Below, piece by piece: positions 26,398 through 35,505 of a DNA stretch of 64,000 nt. The notes under the pieces are model-generated. The model saw nothing but the letters and a program-made list of their open reading frames with translations. It did not search any database and was not told the DNA's origin. This DNA comes from Apilactobacillus quenuiae (lineage in GTDB: Bacteria; Bacillota; Bacilli; Lactobacillales; Lactobacillaceae). Numbering within the stretch: position 1 is the first letter of the stretch; each line of letters starts with the position of its first letter. The DNA lies in contig NZ_POSN01000002.1 in NCBI RefSeq assembly GCF_002994005.1, positions 189,855-253,854 on the forward strand. The letters run 5' to 3'. The position numbers and the translations under genes are program-made.

Positions 26398-27636
26398 TTA
26401 GTCATCTTCATATTTCTTAAATGCAAGCACGGCATTATGACCACCGAAACCAAATGAATTACTGATTTCATAGTTAACTGGAGCTTTCTTGTTATCTTCA
26501 TTTACTAAGTCAACTTCAACTTCAGGGTCTTTATTCTTTAGACCAACATTAGCTGGCATTTGTTGACGTTGTAAAGCACCAACCATAATAACAGCTTCAA
26601 GAGAACCAGCAGCACCAAGAGCATGACCAGTCATACCTTTAGTACTACTTACCTTAATGTGATCATTATCTGAAAATACAGATGCGATGGCTTTTGATTC
26701 AGCAGAATCATTAGCATGTGTACTAGTACCGTGGGCATTTACATAATCAACGTCTTTAGTTGAAATGCCAGCATCTTCAAGTGCTAATTTCATTGCATCC
26801 ATAGCACCTGAACCATCAGGTCTAGGAGCAGTTAAATGATAAGCATCACTATTAGTACCATAACCAACAATTTCACCTAAGATATTAGCACCACGAGCTT
26901 TGGCATGATCTAAATCCTCTAATACTAAAGTACCAGCACCTTCGCCCATTACAAAGCCATTTCTATCCTTATCAAATGGCATTGAACCATCTTCTACTTT
27001 TTCAGCAGTAGATAAAGCAGATAAAGCAGCGAAACCTGAAATACCAAGTTCATTAACTGATGCTTCAGAACCACCAGTAATCATCATTTTAGCTTTACCA
27101 TATTGAATGCGTTCAAATGCATCACCAATAGCATTAGTACCAGAAGCACAAGCAGTAACAATAGCTTGACTAGTGTTTCTAGCATCTAAGTTAATAGAAA
27201 TGTTACCAGCGGCCATATTAATAATTGAGTTAGGGACAAAGAATGGTGAAACACGACCTGGACCCTTTTTACTCATTTTAATAGCTTGTTGTTGAATAGT
27301 GGTTAAACCACCAATTCCTGAACCATAGATAACACCTAGTTCTTTAGGATCATATTCACCTTTTTTCAAACCAGCTTGTTCCATGGCTTCCATCGCTGAA
27401 TATACAGCATAACGTGAAAAGTCATCCATACGTTTAGAAACTTTTTTGTCTAAGCGTTGCAATGGATCAAAATCTTTAACTTCAGCAGCTAAAGTTACAC
27501 CAGTGTTTGATGAATCAAAATGAGTGATTGGTGCAATTCCAGTTTTAGATGCAAAAACACTGTCTAAGAAACTTTTTGCATCATTACCCATCGGACTTAC
27601 GGCACCAATACCAGTAATAGCTACACGATGTTTCAT
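26398..27636 (-). CDS. fabF: beta-ketoacyl-ACP synthase II
   Basis: Condensing enzyme for chain elongation, 412 residues, thiolase fold. Catalytic Cys in VTACASGTNAIGDAFE, His in NAHGTSTHANDSAES and His in KGMTGHALGAAGSLEAV; C-terminal NSFGFGGHNA. It follows fabZ by 12 bases. Unusually, it sits at the distal end of the cluster with fabZ rather than between fabG and accB. Codon use is like the rest of the cluster. Confidence 0.96.
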   Translation of the reverse strand: MKHRVAITGIGAVSPMGNDAKSFLDSVFASKTGIAPITHFDSSNTGVTLAAEVKDFDPLQRLDKKVSKRMDDFSRYAVYSAMEAMEQAGLKKGEYDPKELGVIYGSGIGGLTTIQQQAIKMSKKGPGRVSPFFVPNSIINMAAGNISINLDARNTSQAIVTACASGTNAIGDAFERIQYGKAKMMITGGSEASVNELGISGFAALSALSTAEKVEDGSMPFDKDRNGFVMGEGAGTLVLEDLDHAKARGANILGEIVGYGTNSDAYHLTAPRPDGSGAMDAMKLALEDAGISTKDVDYVNAHGTSTHANDSAESKAIASVFSDNDHIKVSSTKGMTGHALGAAGSLEAVIMVGALQRQQMPANVGLKNKDPEVEVDLVNEDNKKAPVNYEISNSFGFGGHNAVLAFKKYEDD

Positions 27637-27648
27637 AAGAATTCCCTC

Positions 27649-28092
27649 CTATTTACGCTTTTCGTTTGGAACGATGAAAGTTAATTCTGCTTGGCAAGCT
27701 TTCTTGTCACCAACATATGCAGTACAATCAACCATTCCCATATTACTCTTTTGTTTACCCATGGTAACTTCAAAACGAATAACGTCACCTGGACGAACAA
27801 TTTTTCTGAATTTAGCTTTCTTAATTTCACCTAAGTAAGCAGTTTTGTCTTTATATTTTTCACTTTTTAGAATCAAAATTGATGCAACTTGTGCCATTGA
27901 TTCAATAATTAAAACACCAGGCATAACTGGATTACCAGGAAAATGGCCTTGGAAATAATTTTCATTGATTGTTACATTTTTAGTAGCAACAATTTTTTCA
28001 CCAGGAACTAATTCATCAACTTTATCAATATATAAAATTGGAAATCTATTTGGAATTAGATCCATAATTTCAGTTGTATTTAAAACACTCAC
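27649..28092 (-). CDS. fabZ: 3-hydroxyacyl-ACP dehydratase FabZ (complete active site)
   Basis: 147-residue hot-dog-fold dehydratase removing water from 3-hydroxyacyl-ACP. Active site intact: His in YFQGHFPGNPVMPG and Glu in IIESMAQVAS. N-terminus TEIMDLIPNRFPILYIDKVD is typical. Start codon is GTG, supported by AAGGAGAAC. First gene of the distal fabZ-fabF pair, after a 195-base gap from the main operon; this is the only fully equipped FabZ in the window. Confidence 0.95.
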   Translation of the reverse strand: MSVLNTTEIMDLIPNRFPILYIDKVDELVPGEKIVATKNVTINENYFQGHFPGNPVMPGVLIIESMAQVASILILKSEKYKDKTAYLGEIKKAKFRKIVRPGDVIRFEVTMGKQKSNMGMVDCTAYVGDKKACQAELTFIVPNEKRK

Positions 28093-28287
28093 AATAAGTT
28101 CTCCTTAATAATTATTTTATATCTTTCAAAATAATTAACTAAATTTCTAAAATTTAATAACAATAACTAGTTTAACAATGAATAACCATTTTTAAAAGAA
28201 TGATAAAATGGTTTATTTAACAATGCCCAATAATATAATTAAAAAATAATAGCAATTGTGTGACAAAGTTAAAAAAATATCAAATAG
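28093..28287 (-). other. gap between main fab operon and fabZ-fabF
   Basis: 195 bases without an ORF. It holds a hairpin at 28181-28217 (AATAACCATTTT pairing with AAAATGGTTTATT, one mismatch) that lacks a good T run. I see no clear consensus promoter for fabZ-fabF, though AT-rich candidates exist. Confidence 0.5.
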
Positions 28288-28863
28288 TTATTTAAAAGTA
28301 GCTAAAGTTCCTAAATAATTAGTACCTAAATCAATATTGGTTAATTTAAATTGTTGACCTAATCGATCAGCATCAGTTTTAAATTCAGTCTCAATATTAA
28401 CGCTTTTAGCTTTCCCAGAAAGTCCTGTTCCAAGCAACTTTAATGTAGCTTCCTTAATTGTCCATAATTTCAAAGTTTCATTACCTTCATCTTTTTCCGG
28501 CAATGAACTTAAATAGTTAAGCTCATTGTCATTAAAAGCACGAGTAATTCTATGGTATGAGAAAGGACGAATTTTTTCTATATCAATGCCCACATCTTCA
28601 TCACTAATAACTAAAATTACTAAATTATAGGAATTAGAAATATTAAAATAGAAATCCTTAGATTTTAAATATGGCTTACCATGTTTACCATAATTAAAAA
28701 AGTCACCGTTAATTAAATCTTCAATACTAATATTCATATAATCAGCTAAAAGACAATTTCCAACGATTGATTGTCTTTTATGATACTTAGTAAAATCTAC
28801 ATCAGCTTTTTTAAAGATATTTTGATATTTAGGATTATCAATCGTATCAGTAAAAATTTGCAT
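28288..28863 (-). CDS. 4'-phosphopantetheinyl transferase, Sfp type
   Basis: Transfers the phosphopantetheine arm of CoA to the Ser of acyl carrier protein. Signature present: VGIDIEKIRP, then KLWTIKEATLKLLGTGLSGK (W-x-x-KEA-x-x-K). About 191 residues, short for Sfp but typical of lactobacillar cluster-borne enzymes. The frame extends into fabI; ATG 28863 lies 4 bases after the fabI stop and is the sensible start. Location beside acpP's operon supports activation of AcpP. Confidence 0.88.
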   Translation of the reverse strand: MQIFTDTIDNPKYQNIFKKADVDFTKYHKRQSIVGNCLLADYMNISIEDLINGDFFNYGKHGKPYLKSKDFYFNISNSYNLVILVISDEDVGIDIEKIRPFSYHRITRAFNDNELNYLSSLPEKDEGNETLKLWTIKEATLKLLGTGLSGKAKSVNIETEFKTDADRLGQQFKLTNIDLGTNYLGTLATFK

Positions 28864-28867
28864 CTTC

Positions 28868-29629
28868 TTAGGCAAGTAAATGAACACCCTTATCAGCATA
28901 AATCAAGTCACCAGTAACCCCAGTTGATAAATCACTCATTAAGAATGTAGCAACATTACCAACTTGTAATGTATTCACTGATTCACCATCAACAGTTCTA
29001 GCTTCTGATTCTTTTAATAAGTCACCGTGATTTTTAATACCAGTAACAGCAAGAGTCTTAAGAGCACCAGCTGAAATAGCATTTACACGAATCTTCTTTG
29101 GTCCTAAATCAGTAGCAATATATCTAACATTTGCTTCTAGGGCTGCTTTAGCAACTCCCATCATGTTATATGAAGGAATTGCACGAGTTGATCCCATATA
29201 AGTTAAAGTAGCAATACTACCTGATGGATTCATAATTCTACTTGCATAACGTGATACTGAAATAAATGAATATGCACTAACATCTTGTGCTAAATTGTAT
29301 CCATCTTTTTCAACATCAATTACGCCACCTTCAAGGGTCTTTTTGTCAGCATAGGCAATTGCATGGATAACACCATCAATATTACCGAATTTTTCATGAA
29401 TTTCTTCAAATGTTTTTTCAACGTTTTCATCTTCTGAAACATCACATTGAATCATAGTAGTTCCTTCGGGAACGATTCTATCTAATTGACGCTTTAAACG
29501 ATCATTTTGATAAGTCAAAATGACTTCTGCACCATTATCCATTAATGATTGAGCACAACCCCAAGCAATACTACGCTTGTTAGCAACACCCATAATAACA
29601 ATTTTCTTTCCATCTAATAAGTTTGACAT
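28868..29629 (-). CDS. fabI: enoyl-ACP reductase (NADH)
   Basis: Last reductive step of each elongation cycle; triclosan-type target. SDR fold of about 253 residues: KIVIMGVANKRSIAWGCAQS (FabI cofactor loop), catalytic Y-x6-K in PSYNMMGVAKAALEANVRY, and C-terminal LMSDLSTGVTGDLIYADKG. The frame opens upstream at TTG 29653, but AGGAGG lies between that and ATG 29629, so the ATG is chosen. Confidence 0.95.
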   Translation of the reverse strand: MSNLLDGKKIVIMGVANKRSIAWGCAQSLMDNGAEVILTYQNDRLKRQLDRIVPEGTTMIQCDVSEDENVEKTFEEIHEKFGNIDGVIHAIAYADKKTLEGGVIDVEKDGYNLAQDVSAYSFISVSRYASRIMNPSGSIATLTYMGSTRAIPSYNMMGVAKAALEANVRYIATDLGPKKIRVNAISAGALKTLAVTGIKNHGDLLKESEARTVDGESVNTLQVGNVATFLMSDLSTGVTGDLIYADKGVHLLA

Positions 29630-29674
29630 TAGATTTGTCCTCCTAATATTCAAATCAATTTTTTAAAAATTACA

Positions 29675-30442
29675 TTAGTTGAATTTACGGTAACGTGCAT
29701 GACGTTTTGCCAATAATTCTTCTTTAGGTAATTTCTTAAGTTCATTTATTTTATCAATTAATGCATTCTTAAAGTTTTGCATTGATTCACTATCATTTAC
29801 TTCAGGGACAATTTTATCAATAATTTCATTTGATAATAAATCCTTTGGAGTTAATTGCATTTGCTCAGCCGCATCAGCAGCTTTGCTAGAGTCTTTCCAT
29901 AAAATGGTAGCGTAACCTTCTGGTGAAAGGATTGAATAAACACTGTTTTCAAATGCCCAAACAGTATCACCAACAGCTAATGCCAGAGCACCACCACTGC
30001 CACCTTCACCAACGATTACACTAATATAGGGAACTGAAAGCTTTAATCCTTGAATAATAGATTGGGCAATCATATATCCTTGCCCTTTATATTCAGCATC
30101 TACACCTGGATAAGCTCCCGGTGTATTAATTAAATTAATGATTGGACGATTAAATTTTTCAGCTTGTTTCATTAAACGTAAAGCTTTACGATATCCGTCA
30201 GGTTCAGCCGATCCAAAATGTCTTTTAATGTTTTCATCAGTATTATTACCTTTTTGAATACTAGTGATTGTAACTGGTTCACCGCCAATAGTTCCAATTC
30301 CAGCATAAACTGCCGGATCATCACCATAAGCATGATCACCATGTAGCTCCATAAAATCTTCAGTAATCCCAGCAACTAAGTTCTGGATACTAATTTTATC
30401 AGCACTTCTAGCTGCAAGAACACGATCATATGCTTTTGTCAT
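29675..30442 (-). CDS. accA: acetyl-CoA carboxylase carboxyltransferase subunit alpha
   Basis: Transfers the carboxyl group from biotin to acetyl-CoA, forming malonyl-CoA, with AccD. 255 residues, crotonase fold; Seen: ELHGDHAYGDDPAVYAGIGT, NLINTPGAYPGVDAEYKGQG, VGEGGSGGALALAVGD and SPEGYATILWKDSSKA. Shorter than the 315-residue enterobacterial protein, as usual in lactobacilli. Ten bases separate it from accD. Confidence 0.95.
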   Translation of the reverse strand: MTKAYDRVLAARSADKISIQNLVAGITEDFMELHGDHAYGDDPAVYAGIGTIGGEPVTITSIQKGNNTDENIKRHFGSAEPDGYRKALRLMKQAEKFNRPIINLINTPGAYPGVDAEYKGQGYMIAQSIIQGLKLSVPYISVIVGEGGSGGALALAVGDTVWAFENSVYSILSPEGYATILWKDSSKAADAAEQMQLTPKDLLSNEIIDKIVPEVNDSESMQNFKNALIDKINELKKLPKEELLAKRHARYRKFN

Positions 30443-30452
30443 AATATCCTCC

Positions 30453-31259
30453 TTAATTCCAGGCCAATAATTTGGCTAATACTGATTTCATATCAGAACG
30501 CTTTATAATAGCATCTAAAAATCCATTTTTTAATAAAGTTTCTGCTCTTTGGAAATCTTTTGGCGGACGTTGTTGAATTGTTTTTTCAATTACACGCCTT
30601 CCAGCAAAACCAATTAATGTATGCGGTTCTGAAAGATTAATATCCCCTTCCATTGCATAACTAGCAGTCACTCCACCAGTTGTCGGATCAGTTAATACTG
30701 ATATGTATAACAATCCTTTTGCTGCATGGTCAGAAACTGCTTGAGAAACTTTAGCCATTTGCATTAATGAATGAATTCCTTCTTGCATTCTAGCTCCACC
30801 AGAACAGGAAAATACAACTACTGGCAGACCTTTTTTAGTACATTTTTCAAACAAACGTGCTAGTTTTTCACCAGTGGCAGTCCCTAAACTACCCATGATA
30901 AATCGCCAGTCCATTACACCTAGTCCAAATTCCTGATCACCAATTTTAGCAATTCCGGTTTGAACACTTTCATTTAAATTAGTAACTTTTTTGGACTTTT
31001 CTAATTTTCCAGCATATTTTTTATCATTTAAAAAGCGTTCAGGTGCAACAACATCTTCATCAATTGGTTTAAATTTATCACAAGTTAACTTAATTCGTTC
31101 ATCTGCACCAAGTCTAAATCCAAATCCACAATTAGGGCATACCTTATAAATACCTAATTTTTTATTATAAAAATTTTCCTTACATATTGGACATTTAACA
31201 AATAAATTATCTGGAATTTGATCCATTAATGCTTGTAAGTCTTCTTTATTTTTTGACAT
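30453..31259 (-). CDS. accD: acetyl-CoA carboxylase carboxyltransferase subunit beta
   Basis: Partner of AccA. N-terminal four-Cys zinc ribbon (CPIC...CPNCGFG, residues about 23-45), then the carboxyltransferase body: GVMDWRFIMGSLGTATGEKL, SCSGGARMQEGIHSLMQMAK, TDPTTGGVTASYAMEGDINL. 268 residues. The start overlaps accC by 14 bases, implying translational coupling. Confidence 0.95.
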   Translation of the reverse strand: MSKNKEDLQALMDQIPDNLFVKCPICKENFYNKKLGIYKVCPNCGFGFRLGADERIKLTCDKFKPIDEDVVAPERFLNDKKYAGKLEKSKKVTNLNESVQTGIAKIGDQEFGLGVMDWRFIMGSLGTATGEKLARLFEKCTKKGLPVVVFSCSGGARMQEGIHSLMQMAKVSQAVSDHAAKGLLYISVLTDPTTGGVTASYAMEGDINLSEPHTLIGFAGRRVIEKTIQQRPPKDFQRAETLLKNGFLDAIIKRSDMKSVLAKLLAWN

Positions 31260-32619
31260 TCTTTAACCACTCTTTCAAGAATGATTTTTCAATGTACAAA
31301 TTATTAAAATCTGAGTCATTGAAATGCTTATCTAGTAATAAATCGTTTAAGAATTGACGATTAGTGCTTACCCCATCAATTGAAAATTCATTAATTACGC
31401 GTCTCATTTTTACGACTGCTGCTTCTTTACTAGGCATATGTACAATGATTTTAGCAATCATTGAATCATAGAAAGGTGAAATAGTATCTCCAGATTCTAC
31501 TCCTGAATCAATACGAACACCCTTAGTCCCGAATGGAAAATTAACTCGTTTTAATTTACCTGGTGATGGCATAAAACCATTTTCAGGTTTTTCAGCATTA
31601 ATTCGACATTCAATTGCATAACTATCAACATTAATATCATTTTGGGTAAATGGTAATTTTTCACCTGCTGAAACTAAAATCTGATCTTTTATTAATTGAA
31701 CTCCAGAAACTTCTTCTGTAACTGTATGTTCAACTTGTAAACGAGTATTCATTTCCATGAAATAAAATTTATTTGTTTTTTCATCAAGTAAAAACTCAAA
31801 AGTTCCAGTATTTTCATAACCAATTTCTTTAGTCGCCTTAGTAACTAAACTACCCAAATAATCACGTTGACTTTGAGAAACTTCCATACATGGAGTTTCT
31901 TCAATTATTTTTTGATGTTCTCTTTGTAAAGAACAATCACGTTCAGGAAAATAAACCACATTACCAAATTGATCTGCAATAACTTGCATTTCAATATGTT
32001 TAGCATCGCTTAAATCTTTTTCCATATATAACGAATCATCATTATAAGAAATTCTCGCTTCACGTTTAGTGGTGGTAAAAATAGCTTTTAATTGTTCCGG
32101 GTCATCACATTCACGGATTCCCTTTCCACCACCACCAGCAGATGCTTTTAGCATTACTGGGTATCCAATCTTATCTGCTAATTTCAATGCTTCATCAAGA
32201 GTTTCAATTGAACCATCACTACCAGGAATAGTAGGCACACCACTATTCTTCATTGCGTCTTTTGCATGTGCTTTATTACCCATTAAATTTATAACTTTTG
32301 AACTAGGTCCAATAAATTTAATTGAACATTTTTCACACAATTCAGCAAATTCAGCATTTTCAGATAAAAAACCATATCCAGGATGAATAGCATCACTTTC
32401 GGTTAAAATAGCAGCGTCAATGATTGCAGGCATACTTAAGTATGATTCACTAGGTTGTGGTCCTCCAATACATATAGCTTCATCAGCCAGCTTAACAAAC
32501 ATGCTATCTTTATCAGCAGTTGAATAAACAGCAACAGCTTTAATGTTCATTTCATGAAGTGATCTTATAATTTGCACCGCGATTTCACCACGGTTAGCAA
32601 TTAAAACTTTTTTAAACAT
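31246..32619 (-). CDS. accC: biotin carboxylase subunit of acetyl-CoA carboxylase
   Basis: ATP-grasp enzyme that carboxylates biotin on AccB; about 457 residues. Seen: KKVLIANRGEIAVQIIRSL, GYGFLSENAEFAELCEKCSI, the glycine-rich ATP loop KASAGGGGKGIREC, and MNTRLQVEHTVTEEVSGVQL. The first ATG of the frame (32628) sits directly on the SD; ATG 32619 has AAAGGA at a good distance and begins right before the Rossmann strand. Confidence 0.95.
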   Translation of the reverse strand: MFKKVLIANRGEIAVQIIRSLHEMNIKAVAVYSTADKDSMFVKLADEAICIGGPQPSESYLSMPAIIDAAILTESDAIHPGYGFLSENAEFAELCEKCSIKFIGPSSKVINLMGNKAHAKDAMKNSGVPTIPGSDGSIETLDEALKLADKIGYPVMLKASAGGGGKGIRECDDPEQLKAIFTTTKREARISYNDDSLYMEKDLSDAKHIEMQVIADQFGNVVYFPERDCSLQREHQKIIEETPCMEVSQSQRDYLGSLVTKATKEIGYENTGTFEFLLDEKTNKFYFMEMNTRLQVEHTVTEEVSGVQLIKDQILVSAGEKLPFTQNDINVDSYAIECRINAEKPENGFMPSPGKLKRVNFPFGTKGVRIDSGVESGDTISPFYDSMIAKIIVHMPSKEAAVVKMRRVINEFSIDGVSTNRQFLNDLLLDKHFNDSDFNNLYIEKSFLKEWLKNVKK

Positions 32620-32641
32620 CTTAGTCATCCTTTATGAAATT

Positions 32642-33058
32642 CTATTCCATTGCAAAAATTAAAGTACCTTCACAAATAACTTCGCCATTTCTAACAATAG
32701 TTCCTTGACCTTCACCAATATTACGTTTTAGTTTAGTCATCTCAACGTTTAGTTCTAATTGATCACCAGGACGAAAACTATCTTTATAAGAGGCTTCTTT
32801 AATTCCACCAAAGAAAACATTTTTTCCCTTGTATTCTGGCATTGATAACAATGCACAAACACCAGTTTGAGCAAGCATTTCCATAGCAATTGGTCTAGGC
32901 ATACCTAGGCTATTTGCTGGTTGATTCTGAAAAAACCATTCATTAATATTTAGTAATTTTAATGCTTTTGCACTTTCACCTGGTTTTACATCGATGATCT
33001 TATCAATCATTTGAAAAGGAAAACGTTGAGGAATGAAATCATGCACATTATAATCCAA
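32642..33058 (-). CDS. FabZ-like hot-dog protein lacking the catalytic His
   Basis: 138 residues, clearly homologous to 3-hydroxyacyl-ACP dehydratase: VHDFIPQRFPFQMIDKIIDV at the N-terminus, EMLAQTGVCALL on the hot-dog helix, SFRPGDQLELNVEMTKLKRN. But where FabZ has GHFPG-x-P-x-x-PG, this reads FFQNQPANSLGMPRPIAM: the catalytic His is gone (Gln), while the Glu of the helix (MEMLAQ) remains. It may be inactive, a partner subunit of the other FabZ, or have changed activity. Two bases from accB and in the place where related clusters carry a fabZ. Confidence 0.85.
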   Translation of the reverse strand: MDYNVHDFIPQRFPFQMIDKIIDVKPGESAKALKLLNINEWFFQNQPANSLGMPRPIAMEMLAQTGVCALLSMPEYKGKNVFFGGIKEASYKDSFRPGDQLELNVEMTKLKRNIGEGQGTIVRNGEVICEGTLIFAME

Positions 33059-33060
33059 GA

Positions 33061-33507
33061 TTAATCCTCCTCAACTTCAAAAATAGGTTGATCATATTCG
33101 ACCATATCTCCATCATTAGCTACTTGCTTAGTGATTGTTCCTGAGATAGGACTTTTGACTTCATTAATAACTTTCATTGCTTCAATTACACAAACAGTTT
33201 CGCCCTTTTTAACGTGATCCCCAACATTTTTATATACTGGCTTTTCAGGACTTGGTGCAAAATAAACAATTCCTACCAATGGTGCTTTAATTTTAGAAGT
33301 ACCACCTTGAGTGACCTTGCTTTTTGAATCACCATCACTTGCAGTTGAAACAGCATTTGATGAAGCCGCTGGAGCAACATTTTGTACTGGGGCATGTTCT
33401 AGTTTACTAAAGTAAATATCAGTACCATCATCTCCAGTAATTTTAAATTCTTTCATACTGGACTTATCAAATTTGTCCATTAAATTTTCAATATCTTTTT
33501 CGTCCAT
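33061..33507 (-). CDS. accB: biotin carboxyl carrier protein of acetyl-CoA carboxylase
   Basis: 148 residues: an N-terminal helical part, a flexible Ala/Ser/Thr linker (NVAPAASSNAVSTASDG), and the biotinyl domain from about residue 70 with the biotinylated Lys in CVIEAMKVINEVKSP. The Gly-Asp C-terminal region is normal. It carries CO2 between AccC and AccAD. Confidence 0.94.
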   Translation of the reverse strand: MDEKDIENLMDKFDKSSMKEFKITGDDGTDIYFSKLEHAPVQNVAPAASSNAVSTASDGDSKSKVTQGGTSKIKAPLVGIVYFAPSPEKPVYKNVGDHVKKGETVCVIEAMKVINEVKSPISGTITKQVANDGDMVEYDQPIFEVEED

Positions 33508-33553
33508 TATTAAACTTCTCCTGTTAATTAAGAATATTCTTACTGAACTTGAA

Positions 33554-34294
33554 CTACATTGTTAATCCACCATCAACAGTGATTACTTGACCATTCATGT
33601 ATTCATTATCAATTAGGAATTCAACAACTTGAGCAACTTCGTCAGGATTACCAAAACGTCTTGCTGGAATTTCATTTTTCCAAGCTTTAATATTCTTTTC
33701 ACTTAATTTATCAGTCATAGCAGTCTTGATCATTCCCGGAGCAACTGCATTACAACGAATTCCACGAAGTGATCCTTCTTGTGCAGTAGTCTTAGTTAAA
33801 CCAACAAGGCCTGCTTTTGTTGATGAATAATTAGCTTGACCTAGGTTTCCATGAAGACCTGCAATACTAGACATATTAATAATACTTCCCTTACGAGCTC
33901 TTTGCATTTTCTTCATTGCAAATTTGGTCATATTGAAAGCACCAAATAAGTTAGTATTCAGGACTTGTTTAAATGAATCAGCTTTCATTCTAGTTAATAA
34001 TGTATCTTGAGTTACTCCAGCATTATTAACTAAAACATCAATCTTGCCATATTCATCAACAATACTATCAATCATAGTTTTAGCATCTTCTTCAGATGCA
34101 ACGTCACCAGTTAAAACTTTAACTTCATTATCAAAGTTAGCTTGTAATGCTTCATTTTCATCGTCACTTAGTTCACGATGTGAGTTAATAATCACAATGT
34201 TGTTTTCATCCTTGGATAAACGAATAGCATCAGCTAATCCTAATCCCTTAGTTGCACCGGTAATTAAAATAACTCTCTTTTCAGTTTTTTCCAT
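33554..34294 (-). CDS. fabG: 3-oxoacyl-ACP reductase
   Basis: NADPH-dependent SDR of 246 residues. Seen: VILITGATKGLGLADAIRLS (cofactor loop), DVLVNNAGVTQDTLLTRMK, catalytic Ser in INMSSIAGLHGNLGQ and Y-x-x-x-K in ANYSSTKAGLVGL, then CNAVAPGMIKTAMT. It begins 2 bases after fabD ends. In related clusters fabF would follow here; instead accB follows directly. Confidence 0.95.
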   Translation of the reverse strand: MEKTEKRVILITGATKGLGLADAIRLSKDENNIVIINSHRELSDDENEALQANFDNEVKVLTGDVASEEDAKTMIDSIVDEYGKIDVLVNNAGVTQDTLLTRMKADSFKQVLNTNLFGAFNMTKFAMKKMQRARKGSIINMSSIAGLHGNLGQANYSSTKAGLVGLTKTTAQEGSLRGIRCNAVAPGMIKTAMTDKLSEKNIKAWKNEIPARRFGNPDEVAQVVEFLIDNEYMNGQVITVDGGLTM

Positions 34295-34296
34295 GA

Positions 34297-35196
34297 TTAT
34301 TCTCCTAGCTTATCTAATAAGTCATTTAAGGTATCAACACTTTCAACGTTATAAGTGTCAGCTTTTAATGTCTTTTTAGCAAGTTTGCTTAGTGTATTAC
34401 CAGGACCAATTTCAATAAATGCATCGATATTTTTGTCTTCAATAGATGCAACATCTTGCATAAAGTGAGTTGGATTGATTAATTGGTTTGCTAATGTTTC
34501 TTTAATAGTCTCAGTGTTGAATGGTTTAACAGTTGTATTACTAATTACATCAACCTCTGGTTCACTAAATTCAACCGATTCTAAACGCTTAGCTAATTGA
34601 TCAGACGCTGGTTGCATTAAAGGAGTATGAGAAGAAACGGCTACTTTTAGTGGGATAACACGTTTAGCTCCTTTTTCCTTTAATTCAGTCATCGCCTTTT
34701 TAACGCCTTCCTTAGTTCCACCAATTACGGTTTGTTTTTTGGTGTTGTAATTAGCTGGATAAACGTCATCAATTGAATCACAAACATCTTTAACAAAATC
34801 AGGACTAACACCCAATACAGCTGCCATAGAACCTGGATTTTGCTTTCCAGCTTCATCCATGTAATGTGAGCGATCATGTACTAGTTTTAGTCCTGATTGA
34901 AAAGATAGTGCTTTAGCAGCAACTAAAGCACTATACTCACCTAAACTCAATCCCATCATCGCAACGGGTTTGTCCAATTTGTCAGCTAAAATACGATAAA
35001 TTGCTACACTCATCGTTAAAATGGAAATTTGAGTATTATTAGGATTATCAAAAATGTCTGGATCTGCTAAGTTTAAATCTAATGTTTTAGAAGCTTCGTC
35101 AATTGTTTCTTTATAAATAGAATTACTTTTATATAAGTCTTGTCCCATTTCTTTAAATTGACTACCTTGACCACTAAATAAATAACAAATATTCAA
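34297..35196 (-). CDS. fabD: malonyl-CoA:ACP transacylase
   Basis: Loads malonate onto AcpP; 299 residues. Catalytic Ser in MMGLSLGEYSALVAA, catalytic His in AVSSHTPLMQPAS, N-terminal YLFSGQGSQFKEMGQDLY, and C-terminal FIEIGPGNTLSKLAKK. It lies 31 bases after acpP. Confidence 0.95.
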   Translation of the reverse strand: MNICYLFSGQGSQFKEMGQDLYKSNSIYKETIDEASKTLDLNLADPDIFDNPNNTQISILTMSVAIYRILADKLDKPVAMMGLSLGEYSALVAAKALSFQSGLKLVHDRSHYMDEAGKQNPGSMAAVLGVSPDFVKDVCDSIDDVYPANYNTKKQTVIGGTKEGVKKAMTELKEKGAKRVIPLKVAVSSHTPLMQPASDQLAKRLESVEFSEPEVDVISNTTVKPFNTETIKETLANQLINPTHFMQDVASIEDKNIDAFIEIGPGNTLSKLAKKTLKADTYNVESVDTLNDLLDKLGE

Positions 35197-35227
35197 ACTT
35201 AAACACTCCTAAATTAATATAAAAATA

Positions 35228-35473
35228 TTATTTGTCTTCAACTTGTTTTGCAACATAATCAACTAATTGTTGAACAGTTGTAATGTCGTTGTCAGTATCG
35301 ATTTCGATATCATATTCATCTTCTAGAGCATCAATGATTTCGAATAAGTCTAAACTATCTAAGTCTAATTCGTCTTGGAATTTAGTTTCCATTTTGATGT
35401 CATCAGCGTTAACATCTGATTGATCTACAACGATTTCTTTTACTTTGTCAAAAATTGCGTTCTTGTCTGCCAT
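35228..35473 (-). CDS. acpP: acyl carrier protein
   Basis: 81-residue acidic four-helix carrier. The phosphopantetheine-bearing Ser is in ELDLDSLDLFEIID. Helix 2 and the acidic surface are typical. It is activated by the PPTase of the same cluster (inference) and shuttles all intermediates of the Fab enzymes around it. Confidence 0.96.
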   Translation of the reverse strand: MADKNAIFDKVKEIVVDQSDVNADDIKMETKFQDELDLDSLDLFEIIDALEDEYDIEIDTDNDITTVQQLVDYVAKQVEDK

Positions 35474-35505
35474 AATAAATACACTCCATATATAAAATAA
35501 ATTTT

